Shown piece after piece: positions 25,701-36,878 of a DNA stretch of 64,000 nt. The stretch's first letter is position 1. Every line of letters begins with the position of its first letter. The stretch is from contig JABVXV010000039.1 in NCBI GenBank assembly GCA_013365325.1, positions 248,001-312,000 of the forward strand, read 5' to 3'. Under the pieces are notes generated by a model. That model was not told the origin of the DNA and ran no database searches. It saw only the letters and a program-made list of their open reading frames with translations. The position numbers and the translations under genes were made by a program. This DNA comes from Dipetalonema caudispina (Eukaryota; Nematoda; Chromadorea; Rhabditida; Onchocercidae).

Positions 25701-27951
25701 TTTCATTAATTAGAAACAAAAAACGCTGCTGAAAAAATAATGATGTACTGCTTCAAATATAGTAGTGAACTATCAGTCCATACCTTAGATAAAATGGATA
25801 AGATGTCTGCATCTCTCATCCAATAAACATTACGTCGGATTTTTGCTGTCACAATCGCCCTTACTTGAGACGGCAATTTGACGTTGTAAGGTTTGAAAGT
25901 AAAACTCTCCATTTCATTGTATGTACCATTACCGTTTGGTTTAACAAACTGCTACAAAATTAAATGAATTTCCTAACATGGTCGATAGTAGAATCACGAA
26001 AATAAAAAATTAGAAGAATTGGTCTAGTTTATTTTGCCAATTTATTATGAAATAAAGTCGATAGATGAACAAAACGTGGCCGAACAATTGCTATCATGTA
26101 TCACTGATGAATGATTAATGTTTTTGTGAAGAGATAATTATGGAAGTAGTAGATACCACTTTTCACTAGATCATGAAGCCTTCTTTCCCAAGTTTGATAG
26201 CGAAATTTTTTGTGAATAACGAAACAGATGCGAATAGACAACTGGTCAAAAGGTTTTGAAGACAAAAGAAACAGAGACAAATTTTATTATCAATCAACTA
26301 CTAATAGGAAATCTTTCAGAGTTTCAGGCCGAATCAAAAATATTTTAGAATCTGGGAGTTGGTTGAGGTAATATCTCTCATCCGCCTTTCTTACGAGTGG
26401 TACCTTTCATTGTGTATTGTAGCAATGAATTAAATATTAAAAAATTTATAAGCATAAACTAAATTTGTAGAAACTTACATCATAAGACTGTGAGGTTCTC
26501 TGAAAAACATTTGTTATCCTTTTAATGTTCTGAGCATTCTTCTTTCCCGTGATTAAACTTTCATTGGCAACAGCACATTGTGGGCCAAAATATTCATTGT
26601 CCCTTGTTATCGTTCTCGACTTCTGATATAAAGAAATCGGTTCAAAGAAAATTTGGAAGATCGAAGTATTAGAGAAAAAAAATAAATAAGCTCACTCGTT
26701 TGAAAATAACTTCGACATATCTGTTCTGATCACCAGTAATTTTGTACAACTGGATGAATACAACCGGCGGGTACACCATAGTAGGGTAGTCCGAAAAATG
26801 TGGTGGAAGAATTTTGTCTGAAAAATAGTCTGGCGTGTAATAATAATTTAAATATGAACCGCATGAGTGGACTTAAACTTTTATTTACTTTATTAAATTC
26901 AACCGAAATTTGAACACCACTTGCTTCAAGCTTTTTTTGCTCCGACTTTCTTTGGACTAGACACATTTTTATTATCGATGAAGCATATTCTCACTTACAA
27001 ATTTTGCACAAGCAAATGCTGTTTTCATTTATTAATGAAAGATCCACATAATCAAGACTTGTTGAGCAACTAGGTAGTAAACCACAGAAGCAAAGTGGTG
27101 GGATTGACTGAAGATCGGCAGGGAGCTGACAGATGCTTTGTGCATTCATAAATTTGATTTCGCCAACATCAATTCCATAAAGCTGCAAACAAAAAGATTG
27201 GAAACTTGACTTCATTGAGAAATAAAGAGCTTACTGACGAACCCATAAAGGGAAGTCGAAATGTTATCATTTCTGAAGCCTTCAATTATTCAGAATTCTT
27301 TCCGACACACATTGAAATTATCAGTTTTTTGGCAAAGATATTTCTTTCCAAATTTAATATGTTTTGAAAATTCGTTCAAAAGCAGCAAATAATTTTTTCT
27401 GTTCACGGACGTAACAATCAGTTAAATGGGTGATTAACATTAAAAAACTGTCTATGCCAAAATCACCATGTGACCATATTATCACTCTCTGCTTTTCGGG
27501 AAAGGCAATTACAACTCTTAAACCTCACATATTTAAACGTCTGGTGCGTTTAAACTAACCACGTTCATCGTCGACGGTTGACCGATAAGAGTCCCACGAA
27601 ATACACCGTTGTTGTGGGATGCCAAATATATTGTATCTAAAAATCTCATAATCATTGCTGGAAATTTCCATTTTTTGATGAATACATAAATTGAGAAACA
27701 GAATGCTTCTCAAATTGCTGTATGTTTCAACTGTAACGAATGATTCTACCTTCATTCAAATTTCCTGCTCTAGCATGTTCTGCCGATGAATGTTTCATCA
27801 GCTTCTGTTGCAACTCCTCGTGATGATCGTCTTCCGCCAACGGACGCACGAAAACAAATCCATGAACATAATCGATCCGCAAAATGCGCACATCGAAACA
27901 GCTATCGAGAGGCAAAAGCAAGCTTACAGGTGGCTCTTTCGTTCTTGCCAT
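19751..27951 (-). CDS. Multi-Tudor-domain protein, about 1000 aa
   Basis: Extended Tudor proteins bind dimethyl-arginine tails and organise small-RNA or germ-granule complexes. Model (minus): 27951-27750, 27657-27560, 27182-26999, 26956-26879, 26817-26696, 26622-26479, 25951-25784, 25276-25140, 24773-24662, 24503-24431, ~24129-23889, 23775-23669, 23391-~23287, 22732-22648, 22431-22321, 22131-21975, 21805-21772, 21613-21452, 21374-21252, 21101-20916, 20781-20623, 20341-20133, 19760-19751. Phases agree except at 24431/24129 and 23889/23775, where only weak sites fit. At least three Tudor units are seen: exons 2-3 (GVFRGTLIG...LYGIDVGEIKF), exons 8-10 (VYRAVITHFYEEAGTCLAYL, VDFG) and exons 20-22 (FRAVITN, IEVHYVDYGNYETV, then YPGMAIPCMLF). 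Only the last has the DYGN cage signature. An acidic linker with a DDDDDD run lies in exon 18. No catalytic domain is seen. I cannot assign a named orthologue; EKL-1-like or TDRD-like are options. Confidence 0.8.
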
Positions 27952-28010
27952 CAAGCGGACTACAATTGAACGATTTTACTACAAAGTGTACATCAACTTA
28001 AAAGACATTT
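27952..28010 (-). promoter_or_regulatory. Probable spliced-leader acceptor of the Tudor gene
   Basis: On the minus strand a TTGTAG acceptor (27960-27965) stands eight bases before the start codon at 27951 and no upstream exon is visible, as in trans-spliced nematode genes. Confidence 0.45.
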
Positions 28011-29621
28011 TGTAAAAATACGAATGTAATGAAAGTTGAAGCTTAATCTTTTAGAAAGAAATTTTAAATTTTATCCAAATATATGATTGATTTAAAATTC
28101 TACTTATTTCAGTTTTTGGAGATATGATCAATTATTTCGTATTGCTAAATTGCTTTCTCTACTGGATCCTATCGTTTTTATGATGGCTCTTACAACTGTA
28201 TGCTTCTTCATCATTGCATGGAAGAAAATTAGCTTCATCCCTTACTAGGAGTGTAAAAATATAGTTCTATAACACTTCGGATCATATACCATAATCTCAT
28301 AAAGCGTGCAATTCTTCCATTCATAAAACGATAGCTAATATTGCTCTGGTGTTTAATGAATCAAATTGATAGATATTTAGGACTTCCACTCTACACATTA
28401 CAGTTGTACGATTGAAGTATTTATTTCAATCTTTTATTAATTAAGCTATTGGCAAAAATTACTAAATATTATGTATGACAAATTCAATTTAGATTATTTT
28501 CAAACGCTAATTTTTTTTTTCTTTTATGTATTTACTGATAGTTTACAAATTTTTGAAACTTTCATTTCAACTGATGAAATTTCATCTGTTTTGCTTACTT
28601 AAAATCAAAATGATAAATTTAATTATGATGAATTTCGTAATGCTTTTTTCCCCAAGAAATTCATTCCTTTTTAAGACAAACCTGAAAAACCATCACGACG
28701 TAACCATAATGACTTCATACGTGCTTCATTTTCAGCTATCCAATTCTGGATCGAACGTTGTTGGGTGATAGTTTGTACTTTTTTCATCTTCAAAAGCAAC
28801 AACTTCAATTTTTATTCACTCTTTGAATTTGATTGAATATATCAAGAATAACAATATCTCTATTGATATTCAAGGAAGCATCAACAATTAGGTATTTGGC
28901 ATTTATACCAATTCAGAGAAAACCCAATTTGAAGAGACTTAGGAATGTTAGTGTTAACATTGAAATTAAGAAATATCTGAAATTCATTTCTATGCCAGGT
29001 CACGTACGTGACATCGGCGTGTAGACCCGTATCAATATCCTACATAGAATGGTTAAGAATGATAGTATACTACCTCATTTGTTCCTAAAAATTAGTTTAT
29101 AGGAAGTCCATTCCAAAAAGTGATATGTTTAGTTTGTTATCTCTCAATGCAACAATAATTTTCACTGATAAAGAAGGACTTCCCGATTCATTCGGGATTT
29201 CCAGCACATATATCAGTATATCTCGGGACTTTCTAAAATATTTCTGGCTTTTTTTAAAATTCTGCCAATTCCTCAATGGTAGCATTTCTTTGTCATCCAG
29301 TAACGAACAAGCTATTCCAAACATTGATAATATGTAACCTTTCTTTTAATTTGCATATTTCCCCCGCGAATACTTTGCATCGAGAGGCGGTCATTTGAGA
29401 AATACCCATGGATTCCTCACGTATTTTTTTTTTCCCTTCGTACTGTTTGATTGGTTTTAAACAATGGATTTGATGAAATTTTCGGAAATTTTGCTGATTT
29501 GAATGAAAATTTTAAGCTTTCCTGTAACTTATTGATCAATATTGCAACATTCTCGGGATGAGAAGAAGAGAGAGAGTTTACTCTTCGATTGTAAATTAAA
29601 TTTCAAAAATTTGCCGATTTG
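28011..29621. other. Region between divergent Tudor and EXO70 genes
   Basis: No supported gene. A 45-codon open block with a hydrophobic C-terminus runs 28113-28247 behind a TTTCAG acceptor, but lacks a start. Overlapping open frames on both strands at 29097-29337 are antisense shadows of each other with no recognised similarity. Confidence 0.5.
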
Positions 29622-29963
29622 AATGGAAATTTTAATTTTGTGATTCGAAGGGTCTTCGTATTGCTGTGTTACATTGAATATTAGATGTTCTACGATATTC
29701 TTATGAGTTATATTGAGGCGATCATGGAAGAAGAAAGAGAAANNNNNNNNNNNNNNNNNNNNNNNNNNNNNNNNNNNNNNNNNNNNNNNNNNNNNNNNNN
29801 NNNNNNNNNNNNNNNNNNNNNNNNNNNNNNNNNNNNNNNNNNAATGGAAATTTTAATTTTGTGATTCGAAGGGTCTTCGTATTGCTGTGTTACATTGAAT
29901 ATTAGATGTTCTACGATATTCTTATGAGTTATATTGAGGCGATCATGGAAGAAGAAAGAGAAA
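29622..29963. repeat. 100-N assembly gap with identical 121-bp flanks
   Basis: Bases 29743-29842 are exactly 100 N. The 121 bases before the gap (29622-29742) are identical to the 121 after it (29843-29963). This is the signature of two contigs scaffolded without merging their overlap, or of a collapsed tandem repeat. A diverged copy of the unit start, with the word GATTTGAATG, also occurs about 117 bases upstream near 29495, so a genuine local tandem repeat is possible. Confidence 0.95.
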
Positions 29964-30045
29964 AGAACGATTTTTATTTTTAGAACGATGAGAAAGTTTA
30001 GTGTAGAACATATTGCTAATTGTTGAAGTGATTAAGCTTTTCTAG

Positions 30046-30055
30046 ATTTGTGTTC
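30046..30055 (+). promoter_or_regulatory. Short 5' UTR behind a spliced-leader type acceptor
   Basis: TTTTCTAG ends at 30045, ten bases before the EXO70 start codon; no upstream exon is seen. Confidence 0.5.
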
Positions 30056-33000
30056 ATGCCCACAGATTCAGACGATTATGTCGCTCGTAATGTTGATGCT
30101 AAATTGCAACAGGTGAGATTTTTCTTACCCATTTATTTTAATTTCGAACCTTGGAAAATGGTCTTTTTTTTTGGCAGTTTTGTTAATTAATTAAATTAGT
30201 TGAATTGATTTACTAGATTAGTGTTATTGGTTATTGATACTTTGTCACTGAAGTCAATCAAATTTGATCGTTATGTGATATTTCATTCTTTACTTTTTCT
30301 AGTTGCATTTGTTGCACAGTCCACAATCTTCGTTTTGATACACATATTGCTGTATCTAATGTAATAAATTTTGAAATTCTCTGATTTAGGACAGTGAATG
30401 GTTAAAAACCTTTGAAGAAAATTTGAAAAAGAGTAGAAATTTGAATAATGAAATCACAGCACTACTGGAAAGTTTTCGAAATCGGCTAGTGCAGTTGGAC
30501 CAAAGCATTGTTCCACTGTATGAAAAAACAGCTCTCTTACGACAAAAACAAACAAGTGAGTTCATTAATAATTTTTCTGGAATTTTGATTTCATTTTATT
30601 GAGAAAAAAAAAACTAGCATAACCGTTGTTTGTTTTGATAGACAAGAAAACAGTATTCAAGATTGTGGTAATAGATCTAATAAATCTCAATAGCTTCTAA
30701 CTTTTTTTTTGTTTAATTATTTCAAGATATTCGAAAAGTATTAAAAACCGTCGATGCGATGCAACAATTTTATGGTCGCGCTGCAGAATTAGAATGTTCA
30801 ATACGTGAAGGGAATGCCTCTGTGGAAAGGGAACAGTTCATTGAAAGAATGGAACAGCTAGCTGAGGCTATTTCTTTCTTCTCCTGCCATCCAACATATC
30901 AAAATCAACTCGATAGCATGGTTTTTTTTTCGTTTTTTTTTTTTTTATTCAGCACAAAAGTGTTTTCAGTTTTTTCATTTGTGAAGGGAATTCAGTTCTT
31001 TATTTTGTTTAACCAATTATTGCAGAAAGATCGGTTTAGATTCAATATTAAAGTGTTGTCGAATCTGACTTGGATACCTGAAGCTGAAAAAGCTCGTGAC
31101 ATATTTGTCCGTTAAAATGATAAGTCTGAAAATGCGATAGCTTGGTTAGTAAGAGAAACGTAGTGTCTGACAGATGGCATAATAAGCTTTATTAGCAAAG
31201 TTTATATACACAATATTTGGCACATACTAAGCCAATACTGAGCTGAATGGCCAACTGGTGACTAAATTATTATCACATATCAAGAGATAATGAATCCTTC
31301 ATTTTAGGGCGTGAAGTGAAACTGAGCCTAGTTCAAAGCGCAGTAACTTGTTATTTGTAAAGAATTTGTTTTAATCCGTTTAAATATTGCATCTTTCTTC
31401 TGGCCTTTCCACATATTTCCTTTCAGAGGCTGACTTTCGAATCTGGTTGCTGTGCGCTTGAGAAAGAATTTCGGAATATGTTGCTTGCAAATTCAGTAGT
31501 CTTAGATGCAGCAATAATCAGCGAATCCTTAGATAATGAATACGGCTAGTAATAACTTTTCTGAATTTGACATGATGCTCTTTTTTGTGAAGATTATTTA
31601 TATAGAATTTATTTTATCTATTCATTCAGAACCCATTATTGGTAGTGGTTCACTAGCATTTTTAAAAGATTATTTTTATAGAAATTGGAGTTCTAAATAC
31701 TTTTATTTCAAGCGAAGAGGACTCTATGAAATTTGAATTTCATCGTCATTAATGCAAATACTTTTATTCCTTAATTATAAACATATCATCATAATTCTTA
31801 TCGATATTTAGTTTAGTACGTCCTAAAAAATAACACAGCTGCATACTTCTTATATAGCAAGACATTATCAAACGAGATTGATCTTGTAAGCTGTTCACTT
31901 ATCTTAATTACCCTCTAGTTAGACTATTATTGATCAGAAGTGTATCCATCAATAAAATCCAAAAAAATATGAAAAAATTGACGATAACTTGTATTAAGAT
32001 TTGAGTTAAAGTGTAATTTAAGAAGTAATAAGTACTCGACTGCGTGGACTAGTCACGTTACGCAATATTGAACAGTGCGCACAAATAGCTCGTTGGTTGT
32101 TAACATACAATCCAGAAGGTTCTGTGATCAAAACATATGCTGGTATTCGATGTGATAATATGCTTCGAACTCTGACTGCTGCTAGTCAACAAGGATTCTC
32201 TTCAAGTAATAAAACCAGTATTTCACTGTCTTCGAAATCAGCAGGATCGTTGCGACAGTATGTTTACATTTATTGGACTTATTTCGCTAGCTTTTATTTT
32301 TTGGCAATTCTGAACCTCCTAACTTCCTCATGAATCAAACAAGGAAGTTATTAGCGATTTACTTTCATCATTCGAAATACAGTTTTTCATACTTTAAAGC
32401 CCATAGAAGATAAGTAATAAAGAGTGTCATGTAATACTTGAGATCGTTATTTCAGAGCTTTACGAAAAGCAACTGGTCGTTCTTCTGAAAGACATGGTTC
32501 TCATTTCAATTCTTATTAATGCTGTAACAAATCACAGAAATTTTGTTAAGCGTTTCTCAGAATGCAAAGTTCAGAACTTTATTTCCTCATTTTTTCTCAA
32601 TTCCTTATGTCATTTTAACAGTGATACTTCCGTTTTTCATAATTATTAAGTGAGATATAGAAGTTCTTATCAGATTCAGCATGGGAATGGCGTGCATCAG
32701 ATGATGCTGTCGAAAATATTTTGGTTTTGTTTGGAACGTTGCTTGCTCTTATAGAGGTTCTTTTCTCTTAATATAATCGCTTAAATGTGAATTTTGTGAT
32801 AAGCGTCATAGTTGAGTGGGCCTCTTACTTTAGGTAGTAAAAAGCTTTTAGTTTTCATTCAATGATACTGCAGATTGAAGCAGAGCTGACAAGTAAAGTG
32901 ATAGCAGATGTGAGTGCTGAAGCTAAAGTACAGCAGTTATTATTTGGTCGTCCATTATTGTATGTTGTGGAACGTGGAAGCAGTGTAATGGATGGTATCA

Positions 33001-35833
33001 ATTGCTCTCTAATTCCATTTTTACCTCTTCTGAAGCATATTAATGCGCATTACTTGCAGTTGCTTTCACTTGGAAATGTATGTTTCTTGTTCATGATATT
33101 TTGACTCAGATTTCTGAACTAATTACTCTGTATCGATTTTGTTACTTTCGTATATTTTACTGCAAGGTGTGATAGTTTTCTAGAAACCTAGTCTCAGGAT
33201 AGAATTTCATATCCTCAGATTTCTTTGTATTAAAATCCATCTATCACAGTGTGCACTATGCTGCATGCTGAAACCAAGAACATATCCAATCACATCACGT
33301 GATATCAGGTAGTCTATTGACTTGCTTGACTTCGAAACCATGCACTCTTTAGTCGAAGTAATGTCGAATCTTTTAAGATAACTTTGTCTCAAGGTAACCT
33401 AATCTAGAGCCAGAGGCTAAAATAGCAAATCAATTTTTCTAGTGCAGCTTTCTCTAGGATTCATGATAGTAACAGAATCAGTGGAGTGCGGATAATGCGA
33501 AATGAAATGGCTCATGATATTTACAGAACGCTGTTGAGGATGTGCCATATGAGAGTTTCGTGAAAAAGATTAACGACAAGACAAAGGAAGCTCTTGATGG
33601 CTTTTTCGATCATTTAACAAATGATTCCAACAAATTTGTGCCTACGGATGGCAATGTACATCAAATCACATCGAATGTGAGTGGTTATGTGGATTCAAAT
33701 AAAATTTCGTAGACTTAACAAAAAACTCCTTTTATTCCGAATTCTTATTTTTCAGACACTAAATTTTTTAAATAGTTTGATGGATTACCGGCAAACAGTG
33801 ACGAATTTGTTGGTCGCGACAGGAGCGAAAGGGAACCCGACAACTCATTTTCCTCGGCTTTTCGGTGAGCGTTTTCCTTTTTTTAACAGTTGTAGAAAAA
33901 GCACACTTTTGTCGTACTGAATAAGAATAAAATCTATAATACAATGAAGGTGTGATATATCTGATTTAACGAAGGGGAATAATTTAAGATAGCGGCTCAA
34001 AAAAGGCTCCGTTGGTAATAAATGAAAATAAATATCAATCTTGTAGAATTGAAAGGAGTAACGGTCCAGCAGACAATATTAATTATTTTAATATATCTTG
34101 AATTACATGTTTTAACAGTTTGTTTTGTTAGCCATCTGAATCAGATTAAAATTAATAAGAAAAAAAAGAGTAGAAAGGTGCTCTTTATATCTGCTGTCAT
34201 TTATATGAACATTGTATTGTTTGAGCTAGAATATTTCTAGCACGCGCATTGTCTGCATTGGGTTTGAATCTGAAAAACAAAGCAGGAACATATGGTGATG
34301 AAACATTAGCTGCTGTTTTTCTCTTAAACAATAACAATTATATCCATAATGCCCTTCAAACTAATGGAATGTTCGCAGTGGTTGGTGAGCATAACTCTCA
34401 AGTGCGCTCTTTCTATCGTTCCGAGATCAATGCATACAGCAAAAAATACCTCCAAAGGTATTTCTAGAAAGAAACCTTCAGTATTTTCTTATTTCATTGT
34501 CTCCATACTTTAATGTGTTCATCCATCCACTGTGATCATAATAAGAATTTCTCGCAGTTAGAAGTCAATTCTGTAACGATTAACAGCATAAATAATGTTC
34601 AAAGCTGTAAATGATCGGTGCAGTAGTCTTAAGATTTTTAATCGATTTAAATTACTGCATAGAATTTAACATTTCAGTTGGAATCGGGTGGTTTCAATCA
34701 TAACCGTAGATTTGTCTACTTTTGACGACAGAACTACGTTAAAAAATGCACTCGTGGTTTGTTTCATTGTTTAATATCCATCTGTTCCACTTCAAATCGT
34801 ACTACATTGAAGACATAAATATTGTTTAAGTCAAAAATCTAGTCGTCCTTAGAAATTAGATTCAATTTTGTACTTAATTTAGAGAGAAAATTTGGCTTGT
34901 TTTGTTTTAGCTGCATTAGCGTCGATCTTTCTAGGCTTCATTTTTTTAGATCATTAGCGATGACACTCCATTGACCTTTTATCCTTACGGCTGCAATTGT
35001 TAGTATTTGTATGCCGTTATTTCCATAAAGCTGGTGTATTTAGCATTGTATAACTGCGAGCTGACTAGTTTTTAAAAAAAGTTTGTTACAATTTGGCACT
35101 TTTCAAGGAAAAGCATGATATCAAAATGGTTGCAGGCATTTAATGCTGAACTAGGAAGGTTGATTAATGCACAGCAGGATTACTGTTTTTCTGATGTCAA
35201 ATTGGCGCATGATATCAAGTCAGAAATAAAATCATTAATTTGCGATCCATATGCAGAAGTTTACGCGCGGTAAATTTTCCCAGTTTTATGATTTTAGCTT
35301 TCGGCAAAAATCTGTGTCAAGGCCTCATAAAAAGTTTCTTTTATTATTAATCTTTTATTCTTTGACACTATAATATATTCTATAAGATCTATCTGTGCAT
35401 TTCGTTAGCTCGGAGTTAAAATCAGATGGTGTTTAAATAGAGGGAGCCATGTTTTATAAGCCTCAGACAATGGAAACATAGCTTGCTTTTGTACGGCTAG
35501 CAAAAGCAAGTTTTGTCATGCCCATTGTCTGAGGTTTATAAAACATAGAAGGATTAAAGAAGTCCTTGCTTATCTTTTCATATAGGCTGTAATCAGCTAA
35601 GTCTTGTAGTATAAAATCTCAAATTCCTAGCCATAGCTGACAGACTAAACGGCCACCTTACTGCAATTTTACATTACCGAGCATGACTCATTGAAATGGT
35701 TATTAAGCAGCTTAAGTTGTGTTATTTCAGAGTGATGCGTTCCACAGTATCAAAAGGTACCGAGAAGCACTTGAAGTATACGCCTGAGTCGCTTGGCATG
35801 GTTGTTGACAGACTTTTTGATGTCACAGCATAA
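30056..35833 (+). CDS. EXOC7: Exocyst complex component 7 (EXO70), 627 aa
   Basis: EXO70 is the exocyst subunit that docks secretory vesicles to the plasma membrane by binding PI(4,5)P2 and Rho-family GTPases. Fourteen exons close without phase break: 30056-30112, 30390-30555, 30727-30920, 31427-31548, 32033-32257, 32456-32496, 32674-32756, 32874-33077, 33527-33676, 33756-33864, 34241-34457, 34678-34756, 35136-35269 and 35731-35833. The N-terminal coiled coil carries NNEITALLESF and LDQSIVPLYEKT. The C-terminal half keeps the EXO70 helical-bundle landmarks: DGNVHQITSN, LLN-type TLNFLNSLMDYR, AVFLLNNNNYI, RSFYRSEI, SWNRV and the terminal LGMVVDRLFDVTA. Length matches the family (about 650). 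An alternative exon with an in-frame stop lies in intron 3 (see findings). A hairpin lies in the last intron. Confidence 0.95.
35447..35548 (+). repeat. Near-perfect inverted repeat (hairpin) in the last EXO70 intron
   Basis: Left arm 35447-35491 and right arm 35501-35548 are complementary over about 45 bases with a few mismatches and one small bulge, closed by the nine-base loop TACGGCTAG. The outer arm word TTTTATAAGCCTCAGACAATGG pairs with CCATTGTCTGAGGTTTATAA. No transposase or target-site duplication was found. Confidence 0.85.
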
Positions 35834-36182
35834 TCAGTTCATATTGGTTTGCAACTTTTTAAATTTCACGATGCAGTACATTAAATCATTCCAGCTGCGA
35901 GCACTATTAAATATTTAGCATCCCACCTAGTCATTAGAACTTTCTATTAACACTTAAAAGTAATCTAAGGAAACATGCTGTGAGGAGGAATTGAGAAAGT
36001 TCGTTTAAATGAGTAAATGATATCCTCTTGAAGTTCCTGCAATTTTTTGGCCCGCAGTTGGATACATATGTCTATATTTCCTAGGCAGTTACTTAAATTC
36101 AATGAAATGTGCAGTTTTGATAAATTCAATTTATATGCATTGCCTTTTAGCATTCTACTTATATTTTATATTCTTTTTATTT

Positions 36183-36188
36183 AATAAA
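36183..36188 (+). terminator. Candidate poly(A) signal of EXO70
   Basis: AATAAA 350 bases after the EXO70 stop. It faces the MARCHF6 signal at 36651-36656, leaving under 0.5 kb between the convergent transcripts. Confidence 0.45.
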
Positions 36189-36650
36189 AGATGAATTAAA
36201 TCCGACGTTTACAATATTACATATCCTAAAACACTCAGACATTAAGTCCCTCCCTTCCCCCATCTGTTATTGCTGAATTTGATCCTGAAAAAAAGAAATT
36301 TGCGCAGGATTTCAACTGCAGGTGCTACTTGTGGTTCAATTCAGCACTGTCACAGGGGAAAATCGAGTAATGGCATTTTGGTTTTTGATTCACTCGACTT
36401 GAATCGGTTCCACTTTGTTTATCCATCGATGTGAACAGAAAAAGAAAACAATTTACCAATGCTTTGAAGTGTACAGAACAAACTGAAATGTAGAATGTTG
36501 GCACCATAAATTAAATTAGTGTCCATCAAGCACAAACAGTATTGTTGATGGGATTGACTCTGGCATGCTCAAGTAATTCACCACAAATTACAATAATTTT
36601 GCATAACTATGACAATTCAATGAATATGTGGTAATTCCTATGTACATTCA

Positions 36651-36656
36651 TTTATT
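36651..36656 (-). terminator. Candidate poly(A) signal of MARCHF6
   Basis: AATAAA on the minus strand about 220 bases beyond the MARCHF6 stop codon. Confidence 0.45.
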
Positions 36657-36878
36657 TTTGAAAAAAATCGAACATTTTTAAGATATATCATTGTTTCCAA
36701 GTATAATTATCATGCTTTTTCAGTTAAATTGCCATAATACTAGAAAGGCAAGATTCAAGCCAAAAAACATATGCTGCACAACCGTATACCAAAAGTAAAG
36801 CTCATTTGCTCACACTATCACATAACGTTCTGCTGTTCAAAAGTTCGTTCATGTACCCATAGTTGCTGAGAAGTCCTT

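Noticed and set aside
27786..28001. 71-codon plus-strand frame
   Set aside because: Antisense shadow of Tudor exon 1, which has the better splice context and family fit.
29097..29337. Facing 75- and 70-codon frames on opposite strands
   Set aside because: They are mirror images of one another with no recognised product or splice context.
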